This document shows positions 13,211 to 21,685 of a DNA stretch of 64,000 nt, in pieces. A program made the position numbers and the translations under genes. The notes beneath the pieces were generated by a model that was not told the DNA's origin, ran no database searches, and worked only from the letters and a program-made list of their open reading frames with translations. Each line of letters starts with the position of its first letter. The stretch's first letter is position 1. Source of the DNA: Venatoribacter pacificus (GTDB taxonomy: Bacteria > Pseudomonadota > Gammaproteobacteria > Pseudomonadales > Oceanobacteraceae); contig NZ_JAOANI010000028.1 of the NCBI RefSeq assembly GCF_025318105.1, positions 434,001-498,000 on the forward strand, in the 5' to 3' direction.

Positions 13211-15970
13211 TCAGCGGTCTTCGTAACGCTGATGCTTGAAGAAAATGCCGGAATCGCCAAAAGCGGAGGCGGCGAATTCAGACGTCAGCACAATTTCACC
13301 CACTTTCACCGCGTTGTTACGGCGGTCGGCGGCATAGCGCGCAGCAATGCTGCTGAAAATGGAATTGCGGATGTCTTTATCCGTGGCGTACACATCGTAC
13401 AGCTTGGTGCCGGCCGGCAGGCTCAGCAGGTCAGTACGGAAATCGTGTGCCGCGGTGCTGAAGCGGTTTTTCACGTCAGCCGCCGGTACGAAGTAGATCT
13501 GGGTCGGTGACTTGGCATTCGCAGCCGCGCTACCGTCAGAGTTTACTTCGGCCATGGCGTTCACCATCAGTTGCGTCGGCTTGGTGGTGACCAGCGAGAA
13601 CAGAATGGTGCTGCCCAGAGTGTCGTTGGCTTCCGGACGCACATATTGTGACAGCTCGTTGGCAAACAGGTTGTAGTTGTTGCCCTGGCCGGTCAGAGTG
13701 TACAGCGCAGCAACGTTTTCAGACGGCTTGCCATCGATAAAGGTTTTCCATGCCAGACCTGGCTGGACGCCACGTTTGGCCGGATCACCGGTTACCGACA
13801 TGCGCAGCAGACCACATTCGTTACCTTTGAACACACCGGTATACGGATGGTTGGCGGTGGCATTAAAGGCTACTTTGGCCACCGCACCGTGCGGATGGAT
13901 CGGCTTGGTATGGCCAACCGGAGCAACGTCGCCAACGTAGCGGACTTTGTCCCACAGAATGCGGCTGATCATAGCGCCGGTGTCTACATCCGGAATCGCC
14001 GGCAGTTCGCCTTCGGCATAGGTCGTGCGCTTCACACCGTTGGTCCACAGCAGATCCTGCTTGGCACAGGCATCCCACTGATCGTAGTCAGCCGGAATGT
14101 TCAGACCCCAGGGTTTGAAGGCGTTATCGACGCCCACCAGAGAGGTGTTCAGTTGCGGGAAGTGACGGTTCAGCACGTCCACCATGGTGTTGTTTTCTAC
14201 CCAGTCATAACCTTCCTGAGTGTAAACTTCCGGGGTGTAGTGCGAGGTGAAGAAGCGGTCCGCAATGATACGGCGGGAGGCGTTCATGATGAAAATCTGG
14301 AACGCGGTTTCGCCGAAGGCAAAGCCTTCCGGACGTACAGTTTCCGCCATCATGCCGACCAGGGTGTCGATCATTTCAATGTCGTTGTTATACACGCGCT
14401 TCAGGTTGGCCAGAGCTTCCGGATCTTTGGTCAGATCTTCAAACCTGGTGATCGGGTTCAGGCCAATCTGACGACGGAATTCGTTGTAACGCGGTACGCC
14501 ACGCTCACGGTCACGGATAACGTCGATGGCGGCGATGTCCATTTTACCCACGATCGGCAGGTCCAGATTACGCAGGAATTCCGGGTTGTTGTTCAGCACC
14601 AGAGCGCCCGGGTTGGTGATACCGAAGGAGTACCACAGACGGTCAGAGCCTTCACTGTCCAGCATGTCTTCGGCGGCGCCGTCACGGGTTTCTTCCAGGG
14701 CAACGCTCTTGTCGACGACGTTAGAACCGATGTCGTAAATATCGATATTGTCACGCATCAGCGGGTGCATACGGTAAACCGAGACGAATTCTTCGGTCAG
14801 GGTAAACGGAACACCGGCGTTGTCAGACTTACGCGCACCAGCCAGACCGGTAATCGCCCATTCCAGGAAGTCGCCTTGTTCCATGGCTTCCGCCAGTTTC
14901 GGGTCAACACCCAGGATGCGGCGGATCCAGGAATCTTTTTTGGCCAGATCTTCATAGATCTTGTCCAGTTCGGCGCCGTACTTGTCACGCTTGTTGGCGT
15001 CACCAGCCAGACCCCACCAGTTGGCGTACATGGCACGCTCGGTAACCGGGTTGGCAATGATGGCCGGCGTCCATTCAACGGTGTGAATTTTCGCCATCAG
15101 GGCGGAGTTGACCAGACGGGCTTTGTCGTACAGCCACTGATCATCTTTATCCGGGTAGCTGGCCGCCAGTGTTTGAGCAATAGCGTTGTGCTCTTTTACG
15201 AACAGCTGGTGCAGCATGCTCAGACCGACCCACCAGTTATCCACAAAACCGGTTTTCGGCAGACCAGAGAAGAATTCACGCGGCAGGGTGCCATCGGCAT
15301 TCACGGTCAGACGACCGCCCTGGAATTCACGGATGCTGTTGGAGGTTTCCAGATCACTGCCGTAAATCTGCGAGCCATCCCACCAGTGGGTAACATGGTT
15401 CTGATAGCTGTCCGGCAAGTGTGCTTCAGAGGCGATGCGGGTGGTATCCGGTTGGGTACGACGCACTTTCAGAGTACCGGAACCCATGCTGTCGCCGGCC
15501 GGCAGCGGCACTTCAATCGGGTTTTCGGCGCTGTTTTCGCCATGGAAGAACCAGTCGTGGGTCATGAACTGAATCCAGCTGGCAGCAATGAAGTTAACCG
15601 AGGTGGCCGGTTTGAAATCATCGCCACGGGACAGCAGTACGTTACTGACTTCACGCGGGTTCGGAGTTAACAGGGTGTCGGCTTCCGTTTCGCCCTGAGC
15701 GGCGGACAGTTCAACGTTACGGCCGAAACGACGCATAACCGAACCTTCCGACGGGTTTTCCAGAATGTTACAGGTACCGTTTTCGGTACGGGCATTCAGG
15801 CTGCGTTCATCACAGTTGATGTCGGCGTTGTATTCATCCCAGCGTTCGAAATCAAACAGGTTGTTTTTAAATAACTCCTGCCGTTCAACGGCGAGGGTAA
15901 TGAGTCCGGCAAAAATCCCTAATGTGCCGAACTTGACCAGCGCGGGCCAGGTAACCCAGATACTGTTCAT
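13211..15970 (-). CDS. Cyclooxygenase/alpha-dioxygenase-like haem oxygenase with catalase-like C-terminal domain
   Basis: A 919-residue protein in three parts. Residues about 9-28 form a membrane anchor or uncleaved signal. Residues about 100-620 are an animal-type haem peroxidase domain closest to fatty-acid alpha-dioxygenases and prostaglandin synthases: distal His138 in WIQFMTHDWFFHG, NHVTHWWDGSQIYGS, SMLHQLFVKEHN, and YRMHPLMRD with Tyr399 three residues before proximal His402. That Tyr-x-x-His spacing is the radical Tyr and haem ligand of fatty-acid oxygenases and is not found in simple peroxidases. Residues about 685-919 resemble a catalase-type barrel (HPHG at 692-695, VFKGNECGLLRMS, PGLAWKTFIDG). 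The likely role is oxygenation of a fatty acid at or near the inner membrane; the product is unknown. GGAG lies eight bases before ATG. Confidence 0.85.
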   Translation of the reverse strand: MNSIWVTWPALVKFGTLGIFAGLITLAVERQELFKNNLFDFERWDEYNADINCDERSLNARTENGTCNILENPSEGSVMRRFGRNVELSAAQGETEADTLLTPNPREVSNVLLSRGDDFKPATSVNFIAASWIQFMTHDWFFHGENSAENPIEVPLPAGDSMGSGTLKVRRTQPDTTRIASEAHLPDSYQNHVTHWWDGSQIYGSDLETSNSIREFQGGRLTVNADGTLPREFFSGLPKTGFVDNWWVGLSMLHQLFVKEHNAIAQTLAASYPDKDDQWLYDKARLVNSALMAKIHTVEWTPAIIANPVTERAMYANWWGLAGDANKRDKYGAELDKIYEDLAKKDSWIRRILGVDPKLAEAMEQGDFLEWAITGLAGARKSDNAGVPFTLTEEFVSVYRMHPLMRDNIDIYDIGSNVVDKSVALEETRDGAAEDMLDSEGSDRLWYSFGITNPGALVLNNNPEFLRNLDLPIVGKMDIAAIDVIRDRERGVPRYNEFRRQIGLNPITRFEDLTKDPEALANLKRVYNNDIEMIDTLVGMMAETVRPEGFAFGETAFQIFIMNASRRIIADRFFTSHYTPEVYTQEGYDWVENNTMVDVLNRHFPQLNTSLVGVDNAFKPWGLNIPADYDQWDACAKQDLLWTNGVKRTTYAEGELPAIPDVDTGAMISRILWDKVRYVGDVAPVGHTKPIHPHGAVAKVAFNATANHPYTGVFKGNECGLLRMSVTGDPAKRGVQPGLAWKTFIDGKPSENVAALYTLTGQGNNYNLFANELSQYVRPEANDTLGSTILFSLVTTKPTQLMVNAMAEVNSDGSAAANAKSPTQIYFVPAADVKNRFSTAAHDFRTDLLSLPAGTKLYDVYATDKDIRNSIFSSIAARYAADRRNNAVKVGEIVLTSEFAASAFGDSGIFFKHQRYEDR

Positions 15971-16355
15971 AGGTTGGTCTCCGTGAGTTTGTTATTTTTG
16001 TAGTTTCTGCGTGACTGCCGGGTAAACCGACAGGCAGGGCAGTGAAGCACGGAGGGTTGAAAGCGGCCTTGTAAGGCTAAGTAAAGAGGCGTCAGGTTGG
16101 CATGCATGGTTACATTATGTAGTTTTATGTTAGGCTTTTTTTCTGGCGTGGCGCATATAGTCTGTTATTTCTGGGTTAATATCTGCCATTGTTCAAATAT
16201 GGTACGTTGGTTTTAAAATATAGTTTGCTAAGTTTGCAGGCGACGGTTGGGCACAACCCCTATGAGTGCTCTGTATGACGGCTGCTTACTGCTTTCCGGC
16301 AAAGCCTGCTGGTCTACGCTTAGATTCTGGTTATCGGCAAATAGCGGAGCTTTGT
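15971..16355. other. Divergent promoter region between the haem oxygenase and the binding-type protein
   Basis: About 385 bases without a supported gene. The part from about 16090 to 16240 is AT-rich compared with its surroundings and should hold promoters for one or both divergent genes. I find no strong inverted repeat or canonical -35/-10 pair, and no small gene with a ribosome-binding site. Confidence 0.5.
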
Positions 16356-17237
16356 ATGCGTTGGCTGTTAGCACTTGGTTTGCTGGTCCTGATGTCATCG
16401 CTTAAGGCGCAGGAGTTGCCGCAGGCGGATGATCGTCCGCTGCTGCGCTGGATTACCATGCCTTATCCGCCGCTGCATATCAGCGACGGCCCCATGGCGG
16501 GTAAAGGTATTGTCGATGAATATCTGGGGGCGGTTACAGCCTCTTTGAGTGGCTACCGGCATGTGCGTGAAGAGATGACCCCGGCCCGTGCCTGGCAGCT
16601 GATCCGTGTCGGCGAAAATATCTGTCATCCGGGGGCGCTGTATACGCCGGAGCGGGCCAAATATACGCTGTTCAGTGATTCACCGGCGTTGTTTCCATCG
16701 CTGGCATTTATGGTGCGGCTGGAAGATTACAAGGCGTTGTTTGCGCCGCAGATGACCATTGCAGCAGCAGATATGCTGGCGCGGACCAATTTGCGCTTGG
16801 GGCTGGTAGCTGACCGTTCCTATTATGTGTTTCTCGATAATCTGCTGAGTGCCGGCGATGTGTATCAGCGCGTGACGGTGCTCTCCAGTCTGCATGGGCC
16901 GCTGAGCCTGTACCGCATGCTGCAGTCGGGACGTATCGATTACATCATCGAATATCCCTGGATTAACCGCTATATGGTCGACACGATTCAGGCACCGGAG
17001 GCGCATGAGTTGGTGGCCCTGTCGATCCGCGAGTTACCACAGTTTGCCAAAGGCTATGTTGCCTGTCCGAAAACCCTCTGGGGAGAGCGGGTGATTATGG
17101 CGGTAAACCGCTGGGTAGCTGAGCAGAAAAATACCGAAACCAACCGTCAGCGTATGGCGGTTTGGCTCGACCGAAATACGCTGCCGCGTTATATGCGGGC
17201 TTATGAAGAGATGATTGCGCCGGTGACCCGGCCCTGA
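16356..17237 (+). CDS. Periplasmic solute-binding-type protein (SBP_bac_3/TIGR02285-like)
   Basis: A 293-residue protein with a signal peptide (residues 1-18, MRWLLALGLLVLMSSLKAQ, cleavage near AQE) and the layout of the TIGR02285 group of periplasmic binding-type proteins: an early WITMPYPPLHI block, GKGIVDEYL, and a two-lobe pattern with ENICHPGALYTPER in between. Ligand and partner are unknown and no permease adjoins it, so it may be a sensor-type or orphan protein. The frame is open to 16266, but ATG at 16356 has GGAG six bases upstream and begins exactly with a signal peptide, so it is chosen. Two cysteines (in NICHPG and VACPKT) could form a disulphide. Confidence 0.75.
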   Translation: MRWLLALGLLVLMSSLKAQELPQADDRPLLRWITMPYPPLHISDGPMAGKGIVDEYLGAVTASLSGYRHVREEMTPARAWQLIRVGENICHPGALYTPERAKYTLFSDSPALFPSLAFMVRLEDYKALFAPQMTIAAADMLARTNLRLGLVADRSYYVFLDNLLSAGDVYQRVTVLSSLHGPLSLYRMLQSGRIDYIIEYPWINRYMVDTIQAPEAHELVALSIRELPQFAKGYVACPKTLWGERVIMAVNRWVAEQKNTETNRQRMAVWLDRNTLPRYMRAYEEMIAPVTRP

Positions 17238-17282
17238 AGAGCGTCTGATCTGACGCTGAGGTGCGCAGGTTAATCGCTGCGG

Positions 17283-18329
17283 TTATTCACTACGGTTAAG
17301 TACCCGCGCCTGGTAACCGGCCTCTGTCAGAATGTAGGCGGCGGCTTCTGCCCGGCCTTCACCGGCGATGACATACACAAAGGCTTTGGATAATTCATTC
17401 AGACGGCTGCGCAGCTGTGCCAGTGGTATGGTTGTTGCGCGGTGAATCGGGCTGGCCGCGACTTCCTGTGGCAGGCGCACATCGAGCACCACGGTGCCGG
17501 TGTCACCTTCATCGATCAGGGCGCTGAGCTGGTTTTCGCTGACGTATTCAACCACTGGCGTTTTCAGCAGGGTGTCGAAGTCTTCTTTGGTTAATACCAT
17601 TAACACGCCGTTACTGCTCATGGTAATGCTGGCATTACGCGGCAGATTACTGACCAGTGCGTCTTCACCAAACAGATCTCCGCTGCCAAGAGCGGCGAGG
17701 GTTTCCTGTTTGTTATTTACTTTACGGCTGACAATGGCCTTGCCGCTTTTGATCACATAGCACTCGTGGCCTTCTTCGCCCTCGTGGATGATTTCTTCAC
17801 CGAGTGACACTTCGCGTTCGTTAAAACGGGCCAGCAGCTTCTGGATATTGGCCGGTGGTACACGGTAAAACAGATCGGAAGTGAGCAGGCTTTCCAGCCA
17901 GTCGTGTTCAGTGTCTTCTTCCTGATCATAGGCCTGGCGTAACTCCGACCAGGTGGTGATCAGCTCCAGATACTGACGCTTGATGGCAAATAACTGGCAG
18001 GGCGATTGTGTGATGGCCGCATGGCGGTGAATCGGATGGCTGGCATCCAGGGCGAGAAAGTTTTCATCATCGTCGCCTTTAATCTGGGTAATGCGGAACT
18101 GGTCATCGGCCAGGTCGACCGTTCCTTCAAGCAGAAAGTGACATTCGTCGTCTTCTTCACCACGTTTGAACAGAATCTTTTTATCGGCCAGCGAATAGGC
18201 ACGGAAATGTGGCAACAGCTCGCTGACAGCATGGGCAGACAGCTCATCAAAAGGAATAAAGCGCTGAATCTGCTCTGTTGTAAGGGCCGTATCCGGCGCG
18301 CTTGCAGATGGATTGATGGAATCTTCCAT
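17283..18329 (-). CDS. Tandem cyclic-nucleotide-binding-like domains with a rhodanese-like domain lacking the catalytic Cys
   Basis: A 348-residue cytoplasmic protein. Residues about 25-130 form a divergent cNMP-binding beta-roll, residues about 148-255 a second and more canonical one (GEEIIHEGEEGHECYVI, then FGEDALVSNLPRNASI, which carries the Glu and Arg of the phosphate-binding cassette), and residues about 262-345 a rhodanese-like fold (VVLDVRLPQEVAASPI, ending AEAAAYILTEAGY). The expected active-site Cys after the VYVI strand is absent (IAGEGRAEAA), so sulphur transfer is unlikely and the domain may only bind partners. There is no DNA-binding domain, so it is not a CRP-type activator. 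It is divergent from the membrane protein at 18600. Confidence 0.85.
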   Translation of the reverse strand: MEDSINPSASAPDTALTTEQIQRFIPFDELSAHAVSELLPHFRAYSLADKKILFKRGEEDDECHFLLEGTVDLADDQFRITQIKGDDDENFLALDASHPIHRHAAITQSPCQLFAIKRQYLELITTWSELRQAYDQEEDTEHDWLESLLTSDLFYRVPPANIQKLLARFNEREVSLGEEIIHEGEEGHECYVIKSGKAIVSRKVNNKQETLAALGSGDLFGEDALVSNLPRNASITMSSNGVLMVLTKEDFDTLLKTPVVEYVSENQLSALIDEGDTGTVVLDVRLPQEVAASPIHRATTIPLAQLRSRLNELSKAFVYVIAGEGRAEAAAYILTEAGYQARVLNRSE

Positions 18330-18599
18330 GGTGTTTCTGGCCTGACCAATGACGAATGAAATAACACACGATGAATGTATTTTTGCACACTATCACAAAG
18401 CCTGCCGTTTTTTGCTGTGCCTGTTATTCACAATTTCAGGCCCGGCGGCCAATGCAGACACTATACGCCCGGCCATCAGGCAGCTTGTGGTGCGCATGAA
18501 TTCAGTCTGAGAGAAGTCTCCCCCGAATCAATAAGGAACCGTCCGCGCCTGAGGCAGTCCCAGACAGACATGTTTATGACGATGTCACGGGACCGACCG

Positions 18600-19100
18600 A
18601 TGCAGCCATCTTTGACCGGCGAACAAAAACACACGGCAGACTCTCTGCTTCATCAATACAAAACCGGCGTAGCGTTATTATTCTCCGGGGTTTTTCATCT
18701 GCTGGCTTTGCTGCTGGTGGGACTGTCTTTCTCTACCTTCTTTAATGGTTTATTCAGCAGCGACGGCGATATGGTCACACTGGTGATTAAAGCCATTAAT
18801 ACGCTGGTGATCGCGCTGGCAATGTATGAGCTGGGGTTGGGGGTTGGTAAGGAATACGCGGCGGAAGAAGCCGGGGAGAATATCTTCCAGAATATCCGCC
18901 GCACTATTACCCGCTTTGTGGGCACCGTGTGCATTGCTCTGGTGCTGGAAGCGCTGATTATGATTATTAAATACAGCCAGCTGGATCTGGCCGGTAACCT
19001 CTATTATCCGGTGGCGATTCTGCTGGCCTGCGCCTTTTTATTGCTGGCACTGGGGGCATTTCTGGCGCTGACACGCCAGGTTTGTGACATCGTGAATTAG
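18600..19100 (+). CDS. Hypothetical integral membrane protein
   Basis: A 166-residue protein with four hydrophobic spans (about residues 24-43, 60-76, 99-121 and 132-155) and a cytoplasmic N-terminus. No family is recognised with confidence. Between spans 2 and 3 lies a polar loop, GVGKEYAAEEAGENIFQNI. The frame is open to 18375 and an ATG occurs at 18570, but ATG at 18600 has GGGA seven bases upstream and is chosen; the earlier start would add ten residues. Its last four bases overlap the stop of the convergent DUF502 gene. Confidence 0.65.
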   Translation: MQPSLTGEQKHTADSLLHQYKTGVALLFSGVFHLLALLLVGLSFSTFFNGLFSSDGDMVTLVIKAINTLVIALAMYELGLGVGKEYAAEEAGENIFQNIRRTITRFVGTVCIALVLEALIMIIKYSQLDLAGNLYYPVAILLACAFLLLALGAFLALTRQVCDIVN

Positions 19101-19717
19101 TTTCTCGACTCTGCCCCCGGCTCTTTTTTACGGGCCTGGCTTTGCGATACGCCGGCGGTCAGGGCAAAGCGCATGGCATCTTCAAACGACCAGTCGAGCA
19201 TGGTGAGACGCGAACGCGGTACAAACAAGGTGTAACCGCCAACCATGTAGCTCATGGGCAGATACACCGCGACCAGTTCTTCCTGATCGCCGGCCTTCTG
19301 AACCGCGGGTGGAATTTTACCGGCGGTAATAAAGCCCAGCAGTTGTGCATCGCCGGGCATGCTGACCAGTACCACTTGCTGATTGTGCTGCTTTTCCTGA
19401 TCAAACATGGCAGCAAAATCTTTCACCGCACCGTACAGTGTTTTGATCAGCGGAAAACGCAGCAGGGCATCTTCCACGTACTGGTAGAGCCAGCTGACCG
19501 GGTTGAACTGAAATAATAAGCCGACGGACAGCAGCGCCAGCAGCATCAGCAGCAGACCCATACCGGGGAAAATGCTGGGAATATGCAGGCTGGCCAGCAG
19601 GCTCAGGCCCAGACCATTCAGCCACATCAGCGCCGACCACAGCAGCCAGACTGTGACCAATAAAGGCAGCACCACCATTGAGCCTTTGATCAGGGGTTGC
19701 AGCAGGTAGCGTCTCAT
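19097..19717 (-). CDS. DUF502-family membrane protein
   Basis: A 206-residue inner-membrane protein of the DUF502 family: two N-terminal spans (about residues 11-34 and 47-69), then a soluble domain with LRFPLIKTLYGAVKDFAAMF, VVLVSMPGDAQLLGFITAG, and YLPMSYMVGGYTLFVPRSRL, the most conserved block of the family. The function is unknown. It follows the ion channel gene after ten bases on the same strand, so the two are probably co-transcribed. The ATG at 19715-19717 has GGAG five bases upstream. Confidence 0.88.
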   Translation of the reverse strand: MRRYLLQPLIKGSMVVLPLLVTVWLLWSALMWLNGLGLSLLASLHIPSIFPGMGLLLMLLALLSVGLLFQFNPVSWLYQYVEDALLRFPLIKTLYGAVKDFAAMFDQEKQHNQQVVLVSMPGDAQLLGFITAGKIPPAVQKAGDQEELVAVYLPMSYMVGGYTLFVPRSRLTMLDWSFEDAMRFALTAGVSQSQARKKEPGAESRN

Positions 19718-19727
19718 AAAATCTCCG

Positions 19728-20540
19728 TCAGGATTTGGGTGGTTGTTGCTGTTGCAGCAGCGCTTTCAGTTCGCGGATTTCTGCCGCCAGATCGTCGAGG
19801 GTGGCTTTGCCATCGGCAGCATCCTGATCGGCTTTTTCCTGCGCATGCTCATCTTCCAGTACGTTTACCACAATACCGATGACCATATTAAGAAAGGCGA
19901 AGGTGGTGAGGAAAATAAAGCTCAGGTAGAAAATCCACGACAGTGGGTAAACCGCCATGGTTTCGTACATGACATCGGTCCAGTCTTCGAACGTCATCAC
20001 CCGGAACAGCGTCAGCATGGAAATAGAAATGTCGCCCCATAGTACATCGTTGATGGGTTCAAAGAAGGTGGTGCCGATGGCGGCGTAGATGTAATAAATA
20101 ATAAACATCAGCAGCAGTACATATCCGAGCTGCGGCAGGGCGCGCAACAGGGAATTCAGCAGCATGCGCAGTTCCGGAATGATGGAAACCATCCGCAGTA
20201 CGCGGAAAATGCGCACCAGACGGCCAATCAGGGCCATGTCGCTGTGATCGACCGGAATCAGGCTGATTACCACCACCAGGGTGTCGAACAGGTTCCAGCC
20301 ATTATGGAAAAAGCGTTTTTTGTCGGGGGCGGCAAGAAAACGAATGACGATTTCAACAAGAAAAATAACGGTGATGCCGGTATCCAGCCAGTTCAGCACA
20401 AGCATGAACGGATCAGGAATACTGTACGTTTTGGCACCGATCAGAAGGGCAGAGAAAATAATGATGGCAACAACAAACAGCTCGAACGCTTTGTTGTCAC
20501 GGACGGCTTGTGAGGCGGCCTGTAATTGCTGAATATTCAT
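19728..20540 (-). CDS. NaChBac-type voltage-gated cation channel with an acidic filter
   Basis: A 270-residue one-domain voltage-gated channel that would form a homotetramer in the inner membrane. S1-S3 cover residues about 17-97, and S4 carries Arg107, 110, 113 and 116 at every third position. S5 is about 136-160 and S6 about 201-228. The selectivity filter, residues 183-189, reads TFEDWTD. NaChBac and NavAb have TLESW; Asp at the two positions 186 and 189 matches the engineered calcium-selective CavAb series. A C-terminal coiled coil (DDLAAEIRELKALLQQQQ) follows, as in other bacterial channels. Length matches the family (about 260-280). The following gene is DUF502, ten bases away. Ion selectivity is inferred from the filter only. 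Confidence 0.92.
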   Translation of the reverse strand: MNIQQLQAASQAVRDNKAFELFVVAIIIFSALLIGAKTYSIPDPFMLVLNWLDTGITVIFLVEIVIRFLAAPDKKRFFHNGWNLFDTLVVVISLIPVDHSDMALIGRLVRIFRVLRMVSIIPELRMLLNSLLRALPQLGYVLLLMFIIYYIYAAIGTTFFEPINDVLWGDISISMLTLFRVMTFEDWTDVMYETMAVYPLSWIFYLSFIFLTTFAFLNMVIGIVVNVLEDEHAQEKADQDAADGKATLDDLAAEIRELKALLQQQQPPKS

Positions 20541-20665
20541 GGTCTGGATTGAGGTCTGATGACTGGCGGTGATGGGACGACGCGAAGTCTGTCACAGCCA
20601 CCGAACTTCGCCAAGATGGGCTGACGCAACTATACACTGCGCCAGCCTCAGGAATGGCGTGTTGA

Positions 20666-21232
20666 TCAGGCGCGGGAGATAAAGCGGTTCTCGGCGGTGT
20701 TGATCTTCACGGTTTCGCCCTGTTCCAGATATTCCGGTACCTGAATTACCAGACCGGTGGCAAAGCGTGCCGGTTTGGTGCGCGCACTGGCGCTGCCGCC
20801 TTTAATGCCCGGGCTGGTTTCGGTTACGGTCATTTCAACGGAGGATGGCAGTTCGATAGCGATCAGCTGACCATCGACTAACAGCCCCATGGTGCCTTTC
20901 AGTGATTCGCTGATGTAGAGCGCATCGGTATCCAGTGTGTCGGCATCAATCGGGTACTGGTCGAAGCTCTCTTCGTCCATAAAGTAGTAGGTATCTTCTT
21001 CACGGTAGGAAAACACGATCTGGCGGCGCAGCAGTTCAATGGCCTGCAGCTGCTCGTCACCCTTAAAGCTTTCTTCCAGCTTCTGGCGGCCGGGCACCGT
21101 TTGAAAACGGATTTTGTACAGCGTGGCACCGCCACGGGAGTGGGGGTTCTGCACTTCGATATTTTTGATCAGACAGGTCTGATTCTTGAATTCGACGACG
21201 CCGCCTTTTTTCAGTTCGTTTGCTTTTGGCAT
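20666..21232 (-). CDS. yeiP: Elongation factor P-like protein (EfpL/YeiP)
   Basis: A 188-residue three-domain EF-P paralogue that helps ribosomes past polyproline-type stalls. It matches the YeiP/EfpL group rather than EF-P: MPKANELKKGGVVEF at the start, a longer beta3-beta4 loop NPHSRGGATLYK with Arg where EF-P carries the modified Lys or Arg, DEESFDQYPI in domain II, and the conserved TSPGIKGGSASARTKPA and VIQVPEYLEQGE blocks in domain III. Length is as in E. coli YeiP (190). AAGGA lies eight bases before the ATG. No modification genes are nearby, in line with EfpL working unmodified. Confidence 0.93.
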   Translation of the reverse strand: MPKANELKKGGVVEFKNQTCLIKNIEVQNPHSRGGATLYKIRFQTVPGRQKLEESFKGDEQLQAIELLRRQIVFSYREEDTYYFMDEESFDQYPIDADTLDTDALYISESLKGTMGLLVDGQLIAIELPSSVEMTVTETSPGIKGGSASARTKPARFATGLVIQVPEYLEQGETVKINTAENRFISRA

Positions 21233-21615
21233 GCAGGAGTCCTTGTGACGGTGCTTGCGCGGTGATGTAAAGGAGGGCGATGTTACCGCCTTGGCTGTTC
21301 CGGCTGAAGATTTTTTTGTCTGCTGGCCACAGAATTCTGAGCCGGAAGGACTGGTTTACGGCAGCGGATTTGGCCATCATGAGCGCGCTGGTATATGTGC
21401 TGCACAGAATGATTAGTTAGTGATCACTTCTTATAGCTAAATTATATAAATCGCATTGTAAGTGAGTACTAACCTCAGAAGTTACTTTAACTTCGTGATG
21501 CAGGCTCACAGTGTTGTTTAATATTTGCCCTCCACATTTCCCCACATTGCTGTGAAGCCTTTCTAAGTCCTTGTGACACAAAGCAAAAATGCAGATATCC
21601 ACACCCCGATGTGGC
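21233..21615. other. Upstream part of the mra regulatory region
   Basis: About 380 bases with no supported gene; a 61-codon minus frame at 21417-21602 lacks a ribosome-binding site. The region holds the 10-base palindrome AGTGATCACT (21419-21428), inside GTTAGTGATCAC (21416-21427), and the palindrome TTGTGACACAA (21571-21581). Confidence 0.5.
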
Positions 21616-21644
21616 TTGCAAAAGGCTATTTGCCTTCCTATAGT
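21616..21644 (+). promoter_or_regulatory. Predicted mra (dcw) sigma-70 promoter
   Basis: TTGCAA (21616-21621) and TATAGT (21639-21644) are separated by exactly 17 bases. A start site near 21651 would place the MraZ boxes at the beginning of the transcript, as in E. coli, and leaves an mRNA leader of about 95 bases before mraZ. Confidence 0.75.
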
Positions 21645-21653
21645 GTCGTAAAG

Positions 21654-21678
21654 TGGAAAATAGTGGGTAATAGTGGGA
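21654..21678 (+). promoter_or_regulatory. MraZ operator: three TGGGN-type boxes at 10-base pitch
   Basis: TGGAA (21654-21658), TGGGT (21664-21668) and TGGGA (21674-21678) are direct repeats separated by five bases each, the arrangement bound by MraZ upstream of its own operon in E. coli. They lie just downstream of the predicted start site, so MraZ should repress the whole division cluster. Confidence 0.85.
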
Positions 21679-21685
21679 TTTTACT

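Noticed and set aside
13847..15670. Open plus-strand frame of 607 codons opposite the haem oxygenase
   Set aside because: It is antisense to a gene with intact catalytic motifs, has no ribosome-binding site and shows no protein-like domain; it reflects codon bias of the other strand.
21595..21603. ATATCCACA resembling a DnaA box upstream of mraZ
   Set aside because: It has one mismatch to TTATCCACA, it is alone, and no AT-rich unwinding region or dnaA gene is near, so an origin is not supported.
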